DNA from: Bretschneidera sinensis
Lineage: Eukaryota > Streptophyta > Magnoliopsida > Brassicales > Akaniaceae
DNA length: 64,000 nucleotides
Direction: 5' to 3'
NCBI GenBank assembly: GCA_023935145.1
Contig: CM043705.1
Location: 89,500,084 to 89,564,083, forward strand
The notes under the pieces were generated by a model, which saw only the letters and a program-made list of their open reading frames with translations, did no database searches and was not told where the DNA came from. The position numbers and the translations under genes are program-made. Below, piece after piece: positions 48,001-57,321 of this stretch. Positions within the stretch are counted from its first letter, which is position 1; every line of letters starts with the position of its first letter.

Positions 48001-50610
48001 AATTGATTGTCTTGATGATTTGTTAGACTATGCATAATTTTCAAACACAGAAAATCATGGACTGTGCATTCTTTTTAGTTCAGTAGTTCTGAATCAAAGA
48101 GACGGAATTTGTCCTTTTATTGACCAGCAAGTCCTGACGGAGTTGGCAAATGATCCAAAACTGGTGTATCACTGTGGACTAACACCAAGGAAACTATCAG
48201 TATGTGATTTCATAATCCTACAGTTAAAATTTTATTATATAATTTGTATGCTGCCTTTTTATTCAAAAGTCCCATATCTTGCTGTCAGGAATTGGTTGAA
48301 AACAATCCTCTAATTGCAGTTGAAGTTCTTACTAAGTTGATAAATTCACCTGAAATTGCCGAGTATGTTTCTAGTGTATTGATTTCCTTTTTCTTTATTG
48401 TGATTGAAATGATTTATTTATTTTTTTAAAATTTTAATTTATTTATTTTTTTGTTTATTCACACATGTAATATGAATATTTGCACGCAGCTATTTTACAG
48501 TTCTTGTCAGCATGGAAATGAGCCTGCACTCGATGGAAGTTGTGAACAGGCTTACAACAGCAGTAGAACTTCCTAAGGAATTTATACGCATGTACATAAC
48601 TAATTGTATATCATCTTGTGAGAACATCAAGGTACTTACCTACACTGCTTTTTGGTTGTTTATTTTATTTGTTTATTTATTTTTTCTACTGGCTAAATAT
48701 CATTATATGTGTTGTGTGTAATTGGAGGCAAAGGAACTTGACTTGGATCTGCTTCGTTTGCATGTGCTTCGTTTACATCCACGTATTAGATTTTGTGAAT
48801 TCGCGTATCTATCATTATTGATCCCTGGATCTGCATTTGGTCCAACTTTTCCCCATGAAATGGGAATAGAAGGGCAGCCTTGTGGCTGCTGCTCGAACCA
48901 AGGACAAGGCATACAACTAAATTAATATAATGGTGGTGGAAAATATATGGTGTGCTACAAATTTTTATACTGATTGGACATCTCACTGTGCTCTTATATC
49001 CTCTGTTTGAAAGCCTATGTTTGTACACAATATTGTTGTTGGATTGGTTAATGTTTTATATAGCATTGTAACTAGTGGATATCAAAAGGGAACATTTAAT
49101 GTTAGCAACAGGCTTTGTAGATGTCTGTAGATTTTTTCCCCCTTTTGTCTTTTTCTTTCAAATAGAAGTTGATCTACTATTAGCTGGACTTTGGGTATCA
49201 AAAGTGTCATGATTGAGATCGGGTACTTCTGATAATGTTAGAGGTTCAGCATACCTTTTGTCGTGTTCCAAACACCATTTTGATTGGATTATGTGAATAT
49301 TGATTTACCCAGTGACTTACTCTATCAAGTGTCATTTTAATATAATCTATTATTCCAATTTTCCAATTTTAGCATAATCTATATCTTTTCCATTTCTTTT
49401 GTAATTTTGTTTGTTAGAATTTGTAGTTGAATACCAACACTGTTGACATTAAATTATTTTGTAATCTTTCAGGATAAGTACATGCAGAACAGACTTGTAC
49501 GACTTGTATGTGTTTTCCTTCAAAGTCTAATCCGAAATAGAATTATTGATGGTAAGTGTACCCTTCTGTAGTTGGGACTGTTTCTATTTTAGTCATTTGA
49601 TGTACTGCAGGTAGCTGCACAGTCTATAGCTTCTAACTCATGGTCTGCATGGGTGGATGCAACGTGGAAAATAAATGAATGATGTAGGAATCAAGCAGAA
49701 CACTCAGCTTTACGTGATGAAATCCAAGACAGATAATATTGGCCATTATTGTTGGTTCCAGGACAGGAGAAATAAATTAGATAAATTTATTAGGATGGGA
49801 ATACTGTATCTGTGATTGAACCTTACGCTTTATGATGACCAGTAGCTGACTTTATACCTGAAGATCTTGGAAGAATAACCAGTGACGACTTAATTGAGAT
49901 AGATAAGAATAGGCAATAGAGAAGATCACTTCGAAGTTAATTAAAAATCCAGTGGTGATATATTGGGAGAAAAGCTTACCCGTGATGCAATATATTTAGT
50001 TTGCGAGAAATGCTGTTATTCCAATCTATGTTGAAGTGTTACGTGAAATTACTATTCGTGGAAATTTATAAGAGTTTCCCGTGAATTTATAGAGTTGTTT
50101 TTGCCAGTTTTCAGAATGAACTCAGTGGTTTTGTCTCAGCGAAGGGTTCATTAACATCTTGTTGTAATACATGCTAATGAAGAGGGCTTTGAGTTGCATT
50201 TTGTTATGTGCCTTGCTGTATATACTCATGTTCGTATTAGATGTGAATCAATTTCTACTTGAATCTATGTAGGTACTATACATATGGTTACCTAAGAAGA
50301 TATGGATAAATTTACTTTTGCTACTATTGTTAATTAAAGTATGTCGTGTCGCTGGCTGCGAGTTCTGTTTGTCCGGGCATACGCATGTCTTATGGAGTTA
50401 ATCGTGTCCACTTTGTATTCTTTCATAGCTGGGTACAAGTCTAGCATGTGGGTAAGTCTCATTTTTTGCAAACACTGTTTGCTGATGCTAATGAAGAATT
50501 GTGGCTTTGCAGTGAAGGATCTCCTCATTGAAGTCCAAGCCTTCTGCATCGAGTTTTCACGAATTAGGGAAGCAGCTGCATTGTTTAGGCTTCTGAAGAC
50601 CTTGGAATGA
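31552..50610 (+). CDS. CNOT11: CCR4-NOT transcription complex subunit 11 (CNOT11)
   Basis: There are twelve exons: 31552-31698, 32820-32930, 44750-44836, 45527-45580, 45776-45921, 46074-46224, 46301-46438, 48128-48199, 48289-48362, 48490-48631, 49473-49551 and 50513-50610. They join in frame to 432 residues, near the usual length for the plant protein. The C-terminal half (about 280-432) is the DUF2363 domain: [70 protein letters not shown]. The N-terminal part has the [13 protein letters not shown] block. CNOT11 joins CNOT10 on the N-terminus of the CNOT1 scaffold in the cytoplasmic deadenylase complex that shortens mRNA tails. The first ATG of an ATGATG pair was taken as the start. All introns are GT-AG except intron 1, which begins GC. 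Intron 2 is 11,819 bases. No stop or frameshift is seen, so the gene looks functional. Confidence 0.93.
31699..32819 (+). other. CNOT11 intron 1, GC-AG type
   Basis: The donor reads TTACAG|GCAACT and the acceptor TAATTACAG|GAC. The exon phase is preserved only if GC is used, since the codons ILQ and DRK join directly. Confidence 0.8.
34296..35845 (-). mobile_element. Small non-autonomous LTR element (TRIM-like), minus strand
   Basis: Terminal direct repeats share TGTTGTAGTTTGGGTTTAGG and a run up to CAAAAGTATCCTAACCCTAA (34296-34402 and 35672-35780). On the minus strand the LTR at 35672-35845 starts TGTTAGAG, ends ACTACAACA, and is followed by AGGTATCAGAGC, a primer site for initiator methionine tRNA. 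This fixes the orientation. The 3' LTR lacks about 60 bases of its U3 part. No protein domain is seen inside. A GGGTCGG-rich patch lies at 34655-34775. No 5-bp target duplication was found. Confidence 0.78.
36017..37400 (-). repeat. Gypsy 3' LTR (minus strand)
   Basis: The first 240 bases match 41497-41745. The rest is a minisatellite and a unique part up to the antisense gene leader. The inner boundary near 37400 is an estimate. Confidence 0.55.
36255..37195. repeat. Minisatellite of about 54-bp period, 16-17 copies
   Basis: The repeated pattern is GGTCGGTCCACCCACGTCGG followed by TCTTTGGGGCTTCAGTGGGC and a CCAGTGGGTGACTTT-like spacer. Units are diverged and vary in length between roughly 45 and 62 bases. 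The copy in the other LTR lacks the array. Confidence 0.85.
37460..39370 (+). pseudogene. Antisense extra gene of the gypsy element (PF04195-type 'putative gypsy type transposon' protein), broken
   Basis: It runs on the strand opposite to pol. The start region has ATG at 37460 ([15 protein letters not shown]). At 37752-37982 the frame encodes [20 protein letters not shown] and [15 protein letters not shown], matching the Transposase_28 pattern found in plant gypsy-linked proteins. Farther on, fragments such as [10 protein letters not shown] and [13 protein letters not shown] suggest a C-terminal coiled coil ending in the usual acidic tail region. Stops and frameshifts are many. Extra genes in antisense orientation between pol and the 3' LTR are known from the Tat lineage of plant gypsy elements, which supports the lineage call. 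The function of such proteins is unknown. Confidence 0.65.
39371..41495 (-). pseudogene. Gypsy pol relic: partial reverse transcriptase and integrase
   Basis: On the minus strand, 40581-40793 gives [20 protein letters not shown] and SYSGYNQI-like sequence, the start of reverse transcriptase. The palm with its YxDD box and RNase H are absent. 40024-40400 gives the integrase zinc-finger lead ([31 protein letters not shown]). 39738-39929 gives the core [18 protein letters not shown] and [10 protein letters not shown]. 39400-39640 gives the C-terminal [16 protein letters not shown] region. Frames change several times and stops are frequent. It has no coding ability. Confidence 0.85.
41497..41770 (-). 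repeat. Gypsy 5' LTR (minus strand), short form
   Basis: It matches 36017-36260 and lacks the minisatellite. The outer edge is uncertain (41745-41800). Confidence 0.6.
41994..42047. repeat. (TA)n microsatellite, about 27 units
   Basis: This is an uninterrupted TA run of 54 bases between pyrimidine-rich tracts. It yields artificial open frames of alternating Ile-Tyr on both strands. Confidence 0.95.
42048..43473. other. Intron sequence with unplaced retroelement-like remains
   Basis: A 69-bp tandem pair around CTAGAGTTAGGGTGAGAGTT lies at about 43194-43330. Next comes AATAAAGC and GGTGGACGTAGGCAAAGAGG, then CGAACCACGTTGAATT, the kind of sequence seen near the end of copia LTRs. I could not define the element it belongs to. 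Confidence 0.45.
42698..43135 (+). CDS. Hypothetical open frame in CNOT11 intron 2
   Basis: This open frame of 145 codons encodes a lysine- and glutamate-rich N-terminal part ([19 protein letters not shown]) and a hydrophobic C-terminus ([19 protein letters not shown]). I recognise no family. It lies inside an intron among element remains, and the track start may not be an ATG. It could be a gene fragment carried by a retroelement or chance. I would not treat it as a gene without expression or homology support. Confidence 0.15.
   Translation: MSKPLVMMEEIWMDREIPATPLERDKLKSPSVFKDEELFVNISRDEPNKERMIASKSKRMKWEDQKEGLHQLKKKVKFDDEVENLSQDGDLLRFWLKSPQREFLIGLGKVVSYFIVAYSNMSISNFLCCSFPNNIRKIFSLEMGY
43474..44380 (+). 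mobile_element. Small copia-type non-autonomous element
   Basis: The segment GATCATCAATCAATAATACA and following bases up to TTCAACA ends at 43538, and the primer site TGGTATCAGAGC follows at 43539-43550. The same LTR end recurs at 44316-44380. The 3' LTR starts TGTTGAGAGTCC at 44183, right after the polypurine tract CTTGAGGGCGAG. The internal part of about 630 bases has no coding sequence. Only the last 65 bases of the 5' LTR match; upstream bases belong to something else. Confidence 0.75.
46880..47130. repeat. CGGTT/AACCG-rich element remnant in CNOT11 intron 7
   Basis: Dense GGTTCGGTT and AACCGAACCG motifs surround CCATGAACACCTTA, which looks like a hAT terminus. The other end was not located, so this is a remnant at best. 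Confidence 0.4.
47774..47909. repeat. 68-bp tandem duplication in CNOT11 intron 7
   Basis: The two units, at 47774-47841 and 47842-47909, start TGAAATCTAAGGAATATTTA and differ by only a few bases, so the duplication is recent. Confidence 0.85.
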
Positions 50611-51859
50611 ATGGCCTATGTTCAAGTCCCTCGTGTCCTAAGCAATTATTCTTCTGTTTCCTTTTAAATTCTTTTTCTGATGTGTAGATAATAATAATAT
50701 TTATCATTTGAGTTCAAGTTAGTTATCTTTAGCCCCCCATTTTAGACATGGATGTCCCAAGTATTATCAGCCATATGTACAACAAACCTTCCTGGTAAGA
50801 TTTTAATGAAGTCTGATTTTAATGATAGACGTGTTATTTTAGTGATACGTGTTAACTGTAGTTGATGACGGAGCACAAACCATAGCTTAAAATGGAAAAT
50901 TTTCCGTTCTCTGAAACCCTACAAAGCTTGGACGCTCTTATTTTTTTTAAAAAAAAATAATAGGATCAAGATAAGTAACAGAACCTTTTAAAAAACAGAA
51001 GAAAAATCACAAAAGAAAAGTTAGTGAAGTTTATCCCGGTCAATTTGTTCATCCTTCTGTAATTCCCATCTAGGTGGGTCTTCATTTGTCCAATAATACT
51101 CGGGAAGTAATCTTGGAGATGACGAACATGTAAGGAATTATTTTCCAGTTAAAATCTCCCGAAGTTTCCCCATTAGTATTGGTTGAATGGGCCATGAACA
51201 CAGGAAAGGGTAACACCTTGATTGTGGACGATTGAAGCACAGACTGCGAAGTTCTTTTTCTGTTGTCCTCGTTTGCCAGCAACAAGGATGTCAACAAACC
51301 ATGGTCTCTGCAGACTTTGATCTTCAGTGGCAGTTTAAGGGCTCAATTTTTTTTCCAGAAGATTGCAGGCAGATAATCTTCGGCTAAATTATGAAGTATT
51401 CCCTGTACTTTGGGGATAAGATCATTTTACTCCTTAAACTTTCAATTGCTTCAATGTAATACACAAATTTTCAAAATTTTTCAAATCAAACCAATTTGGT
51501 TGAGATTTCGTCAATCACTTAATAAAAATCCACGTTGACATTATGTTGAATACTAGATATACAAGTTTTAAACCTTATTTCACATCAGATATCTAGATTC
51601 TTTATCCACGTAGACGTTATGTTGAATACTAGACATACAAGATATACAAGTTATTTGTAGATCAAGTATGCATGTTTCACTGAATAATTCCTAGAGGAAG
51701 TTTGGCTCCAAATGATTCAATCACTTGGAACAATGTCCTCATTTTGGTGCCATTTATCATCTGGTATTCAAAGTGGGATGGTCTTAAATTTGGAAGAACT
51801 GCCCTTTGCGGTTTGGTGTCCAGTGAGTAGATGATGATCAACAGGAAGGCTAGTTGGTG
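50611..51859. other. Downstream of CNOT11: 3' UTR and spacer
   Basis: This holds the probable 3' untranslated region. A repeated phrase around GTTATGTTGAATACTAGA lies near 51540 and 51612. No gene is recognised. Confidence 0.5.
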
Positions 51860-51964
51860 GTTTTTTTTGGGTCTGATAATGTTAATATATTGATCAATTA
51901 TGTACAAAATACTCTGGGCATACCCAGGGGATATAGCATGAAAGCATTTACAAAAGAACAAAAT

Positions 51965-54900
51965 TTACAACATAAGTCTTAGCTCAGGAAAATTAGCATA
52001 TACAATTCTATACGCATGAATTATAATTTTCCTGGCTATGCTACTAGGATAGGCAACAGTTTCATCAAATTGTCTAGCATTTCTTGCAAGCCATATGTGG
52101 TAAACAGTGCTGGCCAGAGCAGCAATCTTGGCTTTGGCAGGAGGCCCTTTTCCTTTAGCTTCTTTGTGAATCCATTTTGCTGCACTCTTTATAGTATTCA
52201 TACCTCTTCTAATACCCAGCCATCCTTTGATGGCTGACCAGATGGCTACACTGATCTGACATGCAAAAAAGAGGTGCTCTATTGATTCTTCTGACTCTTT
52301 GCACAGAGGGCACATTCTGTCCATTTCATAGAATTGAAGCTTGTCTTTTGTGAGGAGCTTTCCCTTCATTGCCAGCCAAAGAATAAAAGAATGCTTTGGA
52401 GTGCAGCTGCTATTCCATACAATAGGGGCCCAGGGGATTTGGAGACCTCTTGGCCTGAGACTATTACATACCATTTTGATGCTCAATTGCTCCATCTCTT
52501 CCCAATCCAACATCCTGGATTGAGCCTGCTGAATGGACCCTTATGAAGAAATCAACCCATTTTTAATTTCAAGAATTTTATTCCATAATGTTGAGTTTTC
52601 ATGCTTTGGATTAGCTGTCCAAACTGTGCTCCCTTGTAAGTAGAAATGGTGAACCCATCTAACCTATAGAGAGTCTTTTTTGTGGTGGATGTTCCATAAT
52701 GCTCTAGCAAAGAGAGCAGAGTTTCAACTCTTAAGATCAATAAGCCCTAAACCTCCTTCAGATTTGGGCATGCAAACATCTTTCCAAGCCACTAGAGCTT
52801 TCCTAGATCCAGAGTTCTTGCCACTCCATAGGAATGTTCTACACAAACTTGTTATTTTTTCCAAGATGTTTGCTGGAATGGGGAAAATTTCCATCCAGAA
52901 ACACTCCACTCCCTAAAGCACTGATTTGATCAACTCTACTCTCCCAGCATAAGATAGTGTGCTGCCAACCCAAACATTTATATATGCAGATATTTTGTCA
53001 ATTAGAGGAAGATAGTGATCTGAATTGAGTCTTGAGGATGCCAAGAGGACCCCAAAATATCTGAAAGGAATACTACCTTCTTCAAACCCAGTAATTCTTT
53101 TGATTTCTTGAAGCTCAGTCATAGGGATACCAGCAGAATAGATGCTTGACTTGGGCAAACTGACTTGCAGCCCTGAACATTCACTGAATCTCTTCACACA
53201 ACTCATTAGAAGTCTAACTGACCGAGTGTCCCCTCTTACAAAAAGAATGAGGTCATCTGCAAATGCAAGGTGTGTAATTTTGAATTGCTCACATTTGGGG
53301 TGAAATTTGAAGCTAGGCTCATCCTTCAGTCTTGTAAGTAATCTTGACAAGTACTCTAGGCACAGTACAAACAGGAAGGGGGAGAGGGGATCTCCTTGTT
53401 TGAGACCTCTCTTTCCTTCAATAAAACCATGGAGACTCCTATTGATTGAGATTGAAAAGGAAGAAGTTGTGACACACTCCAATACCCACCTTCTGAGTTT
53501 ATCAGGGAATCCAAGGCTTCTTAGCATACTTTCTAGAAACCCCCAGTTAACTGTGTCATAAGCTTTTCTAAGATCAATCTTAAGCATACATCTGGGGGAT
53601 ATTCTCTTTCTACTATACTTTCTGAGGAGCTCATGCACTAAGTATATACTCTCAATTATGCTCCTATTCTTTATAAAAGCTGTCTGAGCTGGGTTGATAA
53701 TACTGATCAAGATAGGGGATAATCTTAAGGCAATGATCTTAGAAATAATTTTGTAGACCACATTACAGCATGCAATTGGTCTAAAGTCTTCCACTTTTGC
53801 TGCATGCTTGCTCTTAGGGATCATAGCTAGAGTAATATGGTTTATTTGTTTCAGGAGCTTCCCATTTCTAAAAAATTCTTGAACAACCCCTATCACATCC
53901 TGTTTGATAGTCCCCCAGGCTTTTTTAAAAAAGGCTGAAGTGTAACCATCTGGACCAGGGGACTTATCTTCACTAATGCTAAATAAGGCATATTTGATCT
54001 CTTCTTTTGTGATCTCTTTGATCAGACTTTCAGCTTGATCTTCTGAGACTTTAGGCCCTTCCTCAATTGCATCTAGGTCTAATGGGCAGTAAGGACTTGA
54101 AGAGCCCAACAAGTTTGAGTAAAATCTAGTAAATTCATTGACCACTTGAGCCTCTGATGTAGTTTTATGCCCATCTATTGATTCCATAGCTGCAATGTGG
54201 TTCCCATTTATCTTCTTCTTTATCATAGCATGAAAATATTTTGATCCCCTGTCACTATTTATGAGAAATCTGCACTTGGCTTACTGAGAGTAGAAGCTTC
54301 TTCCTGCCTCAACCAGCTTGAAAGCTTTGAGTTTCTGTTCTGCAACCCTCTGTTGAAGATCAGAATCTATAACATTGTCATGCAGCTCCTGTTGTAATCT
54401 TATTAGCTCTTTAGATGCTTCTAAAGCCCTAGCAAAAATGTGACTAAAATACTTCTCATTCATAAACTTAGAGGGCCTTTTAGATATTTCAAATTTCTGC
54501 AAAGCTTGAACATTTTGAAGCCTACCAGATTACTGTTCTAGTTGTCCCTACTGTCCCTATGAAGTTCTCATGATCTGCCCGCATATTGAAAAATTTAAAG
54601 GGCTTTTTCCCTCCCCTTTCTTCTTCAAAAAGGTTGACTATGCAAGGGGAATGGTCTGACAAGCAACCAGGAGGAGAAAAACTGGCATGAGCAATAAACC
54701 CCATCAAAACCCAAGTACTGTTCACCATAGCCCAGTCCAGCTTACTCCAAGTGTGATTGTTGGACCATGTATAAAGGCATCCTGAGGAATTAATATATGT
54801 TAAATCAGTCTCACTGCAGCAAGCAAGAGGATCTCTTAATTCATAAGCTGTTACTGGCAGCCCGTTCCCTTTTTCTTCTACTGCAAAAACATTGTTAAAG

Positions 54901-55319
54901 TCTCCAAGAACCAACCAAGGATCTTTGTTCCTATAGCTAAATTCACAGAGACTTTCCCACAAAGGTCTTCTAGATACAATAGTATTGAAACCATAAACAA
55001 AACTAGCTACAAAACTAGTAGAAGTAATTAAACATTTAACTTTACAATGAATTACTTGGGGTGAGGAATCAATAACAGAAATGCTAACCTTAGAGGGGTT
55101 CCAAAGGATCAAAATTCAGCTTGCTTCATGAGATTGAAAATTATTAACTTGCTGCCACATACTGAATTTGATTCTCATTATTCTGCTCAGCTTTGCTTCA
55201 TTTAATTTTGTTTCCACAACACATATTATGTCTATATTATTAGAGTTCATAAGGTGGAGAACTCCATTTTTCTTGAGGGGCTTGTGAAAACCCATGATGT
55301 TCCAGCATGCCACTTTCAT
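51965..55319 (-). pseudogene. LINE ORF2: endonuclease, reverse transcriptase, zf-RVT, with stops
   Basis: The ATG at 55319 opens MKVACWNIMGFHKPLKKNG, the start of an apurinic-type endonuclease; DFNNVF and SDHSPC are visible later in the domain. In-frame stops occur at 55116-55118, 54522 and about 54280. The reverse transcriptase at 52913-54226 has SPGPDGYTSAFFKKAW, DLRKAYDTVNW, GLKQGDPLSPFLF and the catalytic FADD box. More stops follow near 52913 and 52724. The zf-RVT domain (51965-52513) has CPLCKESEESIEHLFFAC. Such enzymes copy element RNA at nicked DNA. The frame is mostly continuous, with single-base stops, so inactivation is moderate in age. Confidence 0.9.
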
Positions 55320-55690
55320 GGTACACCTAGAGGGGACCCCCCCTTCATTTCCTTAGGGATTTCTGAAATAATCCTTTCATTTTTTTTTCTTCTTATTGGT
55401 CTTCTGATGCTCTTCTAGCAGAGGGAGCTTCTCAGCTCCTTTGGAACTAGTTGGGAGAAAGCCTTGCTTAGCTTGATTTGATCCAGAATCTCTATTGCCA
55501 TCCTGCATCTGGACCACATGTTTTGTTGGATTTAGGAGCTTATCAACACTTTTTGTCATAACAGCAGGAGCTCCTTGTTTGATCTTTTGTGACCCTGAGA
55601 CACTAACCCTGTCTATTGTAGGGCCAGCTGGAGTTTTGCTGTTCCTACTGATTTTGAACCCTTTGTCGGGTCAGCTTTGGGATGGGCTGA
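55320..55690 (-). pseudogene. LINE ORF1 C-terminal remains
   Basis: The minus-strand sequence between the endonuclease start and the LTR insertion has a lysine-rich end and several stops. It joins, across the insertion, to the zinc-knuckle part at 63010-63308. Confidence 0.55.
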
Positions 55691-57059
55691 TGATAGACGC
55701 TTAAATATACATATTTAAGCCCCCTTATTTACACTTGTTAGATCCTTTATTACGTTAATTTGGTATCTTTTACTCCATTTGTGTGTTTTACATGTTTTTG
55801 TAGGGTCTTGGAGAAAAAGAAGCAGTTTTGGCACTTTAAGGAAGAAATCTAGAAGCCCTGGAGCACTTTCTGGACAAAAGGCGATCGAGCGCACATACAA
55901 TGCGATCGAGCGCACATACGATCGTGCGCACACTTGTAGGATCGAGCGCACACTGCGATCGAGCGCAAGGACACATGCGATCGAGCGCAAATGTACATGC
56001 ATGAATAGTAAACTGCATATTCCTATTTTGGAAATAACCCTATTTTGGAAATAACTCTATTTTGAAAATAAAGGAGTTTTGTGTTTTAGGAAAGTTTAGA
56101 AACTCATGAGTCTATTAGGACTTCTCAAAGACCTATAAATACACTTGTAAACTCACACACAAAAACACACCTTAGATAGTAAACACTTTTCTCTTTTCTT
56201 TTACTTGGAGTGGAGAGCTTGGGAGAGAATTGACGCCTCTTCTCTCGGGTTTATTCTTCTCCCTTATGTTTTGTTTAATTATGTTTACTTCAGTTAGTAT
56301 GTGTAACTAACTCTCTAATAGGGCTCGATTGAAGCCCTAGTTATGCATTCCTATATTTTTATTCATTGATTAAATCTTTGCATAGCTTTTTATGTTACTT
56401 AACTTGATTAACACCTGTGCTTATTTAAATTCCTCATATGTATGTGTAAGGCCAACGTATGCATGTGGTATGGATGGGTTAGTTAGATCAATTTGGATGA
56501 CCGAGTCCTGGGTCTAACATTAGTAACAAGGGACCATCTTATCCGGATACCCGGGTTAATCAACATGGGAAACCGGGAGTAGATACCATGCCCTAGGTCT
56601 CATGTGGTTGTCGATTTCCACAGTACCTATGTTTTCTTAAGGAACAACTCAAGCAGATACCATGCTGAATCCCTTAAGAAAGAAAAGAGTTAGAGTAGAT
56701 ACCATGCCTAACTCGTTGCTTAGGGAAATCAATAGCTTAAGGAGTAGATACCATGCCCTTAGGTTGGCAACCAGTAGGTACACATAATAAGGCTAGAGCA
56801 CTGATACCTTATACAAAATCGAGAATGTATGACTAGTGGTAGATATCAAAGCCCTATGTCTTTATTATTATCAAATCACCCTTCAGTTTATTATTTCTAT
56901 CTTTTTACGTTGCAAATATAATTCTAAATCGAACTTTACCAATCCCTGTGGAGATGATCTTGCATTCGCACACTATGCTACACTATTGACCTTGTGCACT
57001 TGCAAGTAAAACAAAGTACGATTATTCACCTATTTATTTAGGTATATTTTCGCACAACA
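55691..57059 (+). repeat. Athila-like 5' LTR
   Basis: 1369 bases. It holds six GCGATCGAGCGCA-like motifs (55881-55990) and four AGATACCATGC motifs (56579-56755). TATAAATACACTTG near 56131 is a likely TATA box, and TATGCATTCC near 56342 lies farther down. It encodes nothing credible. Confidence 0.93.
55881..55990. repeat. Clustered GCGATCGAGCGCAC motifs in 5' LTR
   Basis: Six copies start at about 55881, 55902, 55918, 55938, 55955 and 55977, about 20 bases apart. Variants are GATCGTGCGCAC and GATCGAGCGCAC. Confidence 0.95.
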
Positions 57060-57061
57060 AG

Positions 57062-57084
57062 TTTTTGGCGCCGTTGCCGGGGAT
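57062..57084 (+). promoter_or_regulatory. Primer-binding site
   Basis: TTTTTGGCGCCGTTGCCGGG directly after the LTR is the usual primer site and leader of Athila/Tat elements. Confidence 0.8.
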
Positions 57085-57321
57085 TGCGCTAAAAGTTCCT
57101 TTTAGGATTACTTTCATTTTATCATTGTTATTATTTTATTTTTACCATCTTTTATCAAAACTTATATCAAGTTGTTTTTTGTTTCAGGCACGAAACCCTA
57201 CTTGCACTTTCTGTGGCATTTGCGATCGATCGCAAGCTCCTGTGCGATCGAGCGCAAATAGGGCAGAGAGTAGCCGAGCAACAGAGTTGCACTGCTGCAC
57301 TAAAACTGGTTTTTCTGCTTT

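Noticed and set aside
51082..51297. 71-codon minus-strand frame downstream of CNOT11
   Set aside because: No domain, no splice context and no similarity that I recognise; the length is expected by chance.
55715..56054. Open frames in both strands of the LTR (also 61660-61999) with repeated RSIALDR-like peptides
   Set aside because: They are translations of the GCGATCGAGCGCA motif cluster in non-coding LTR DNA.
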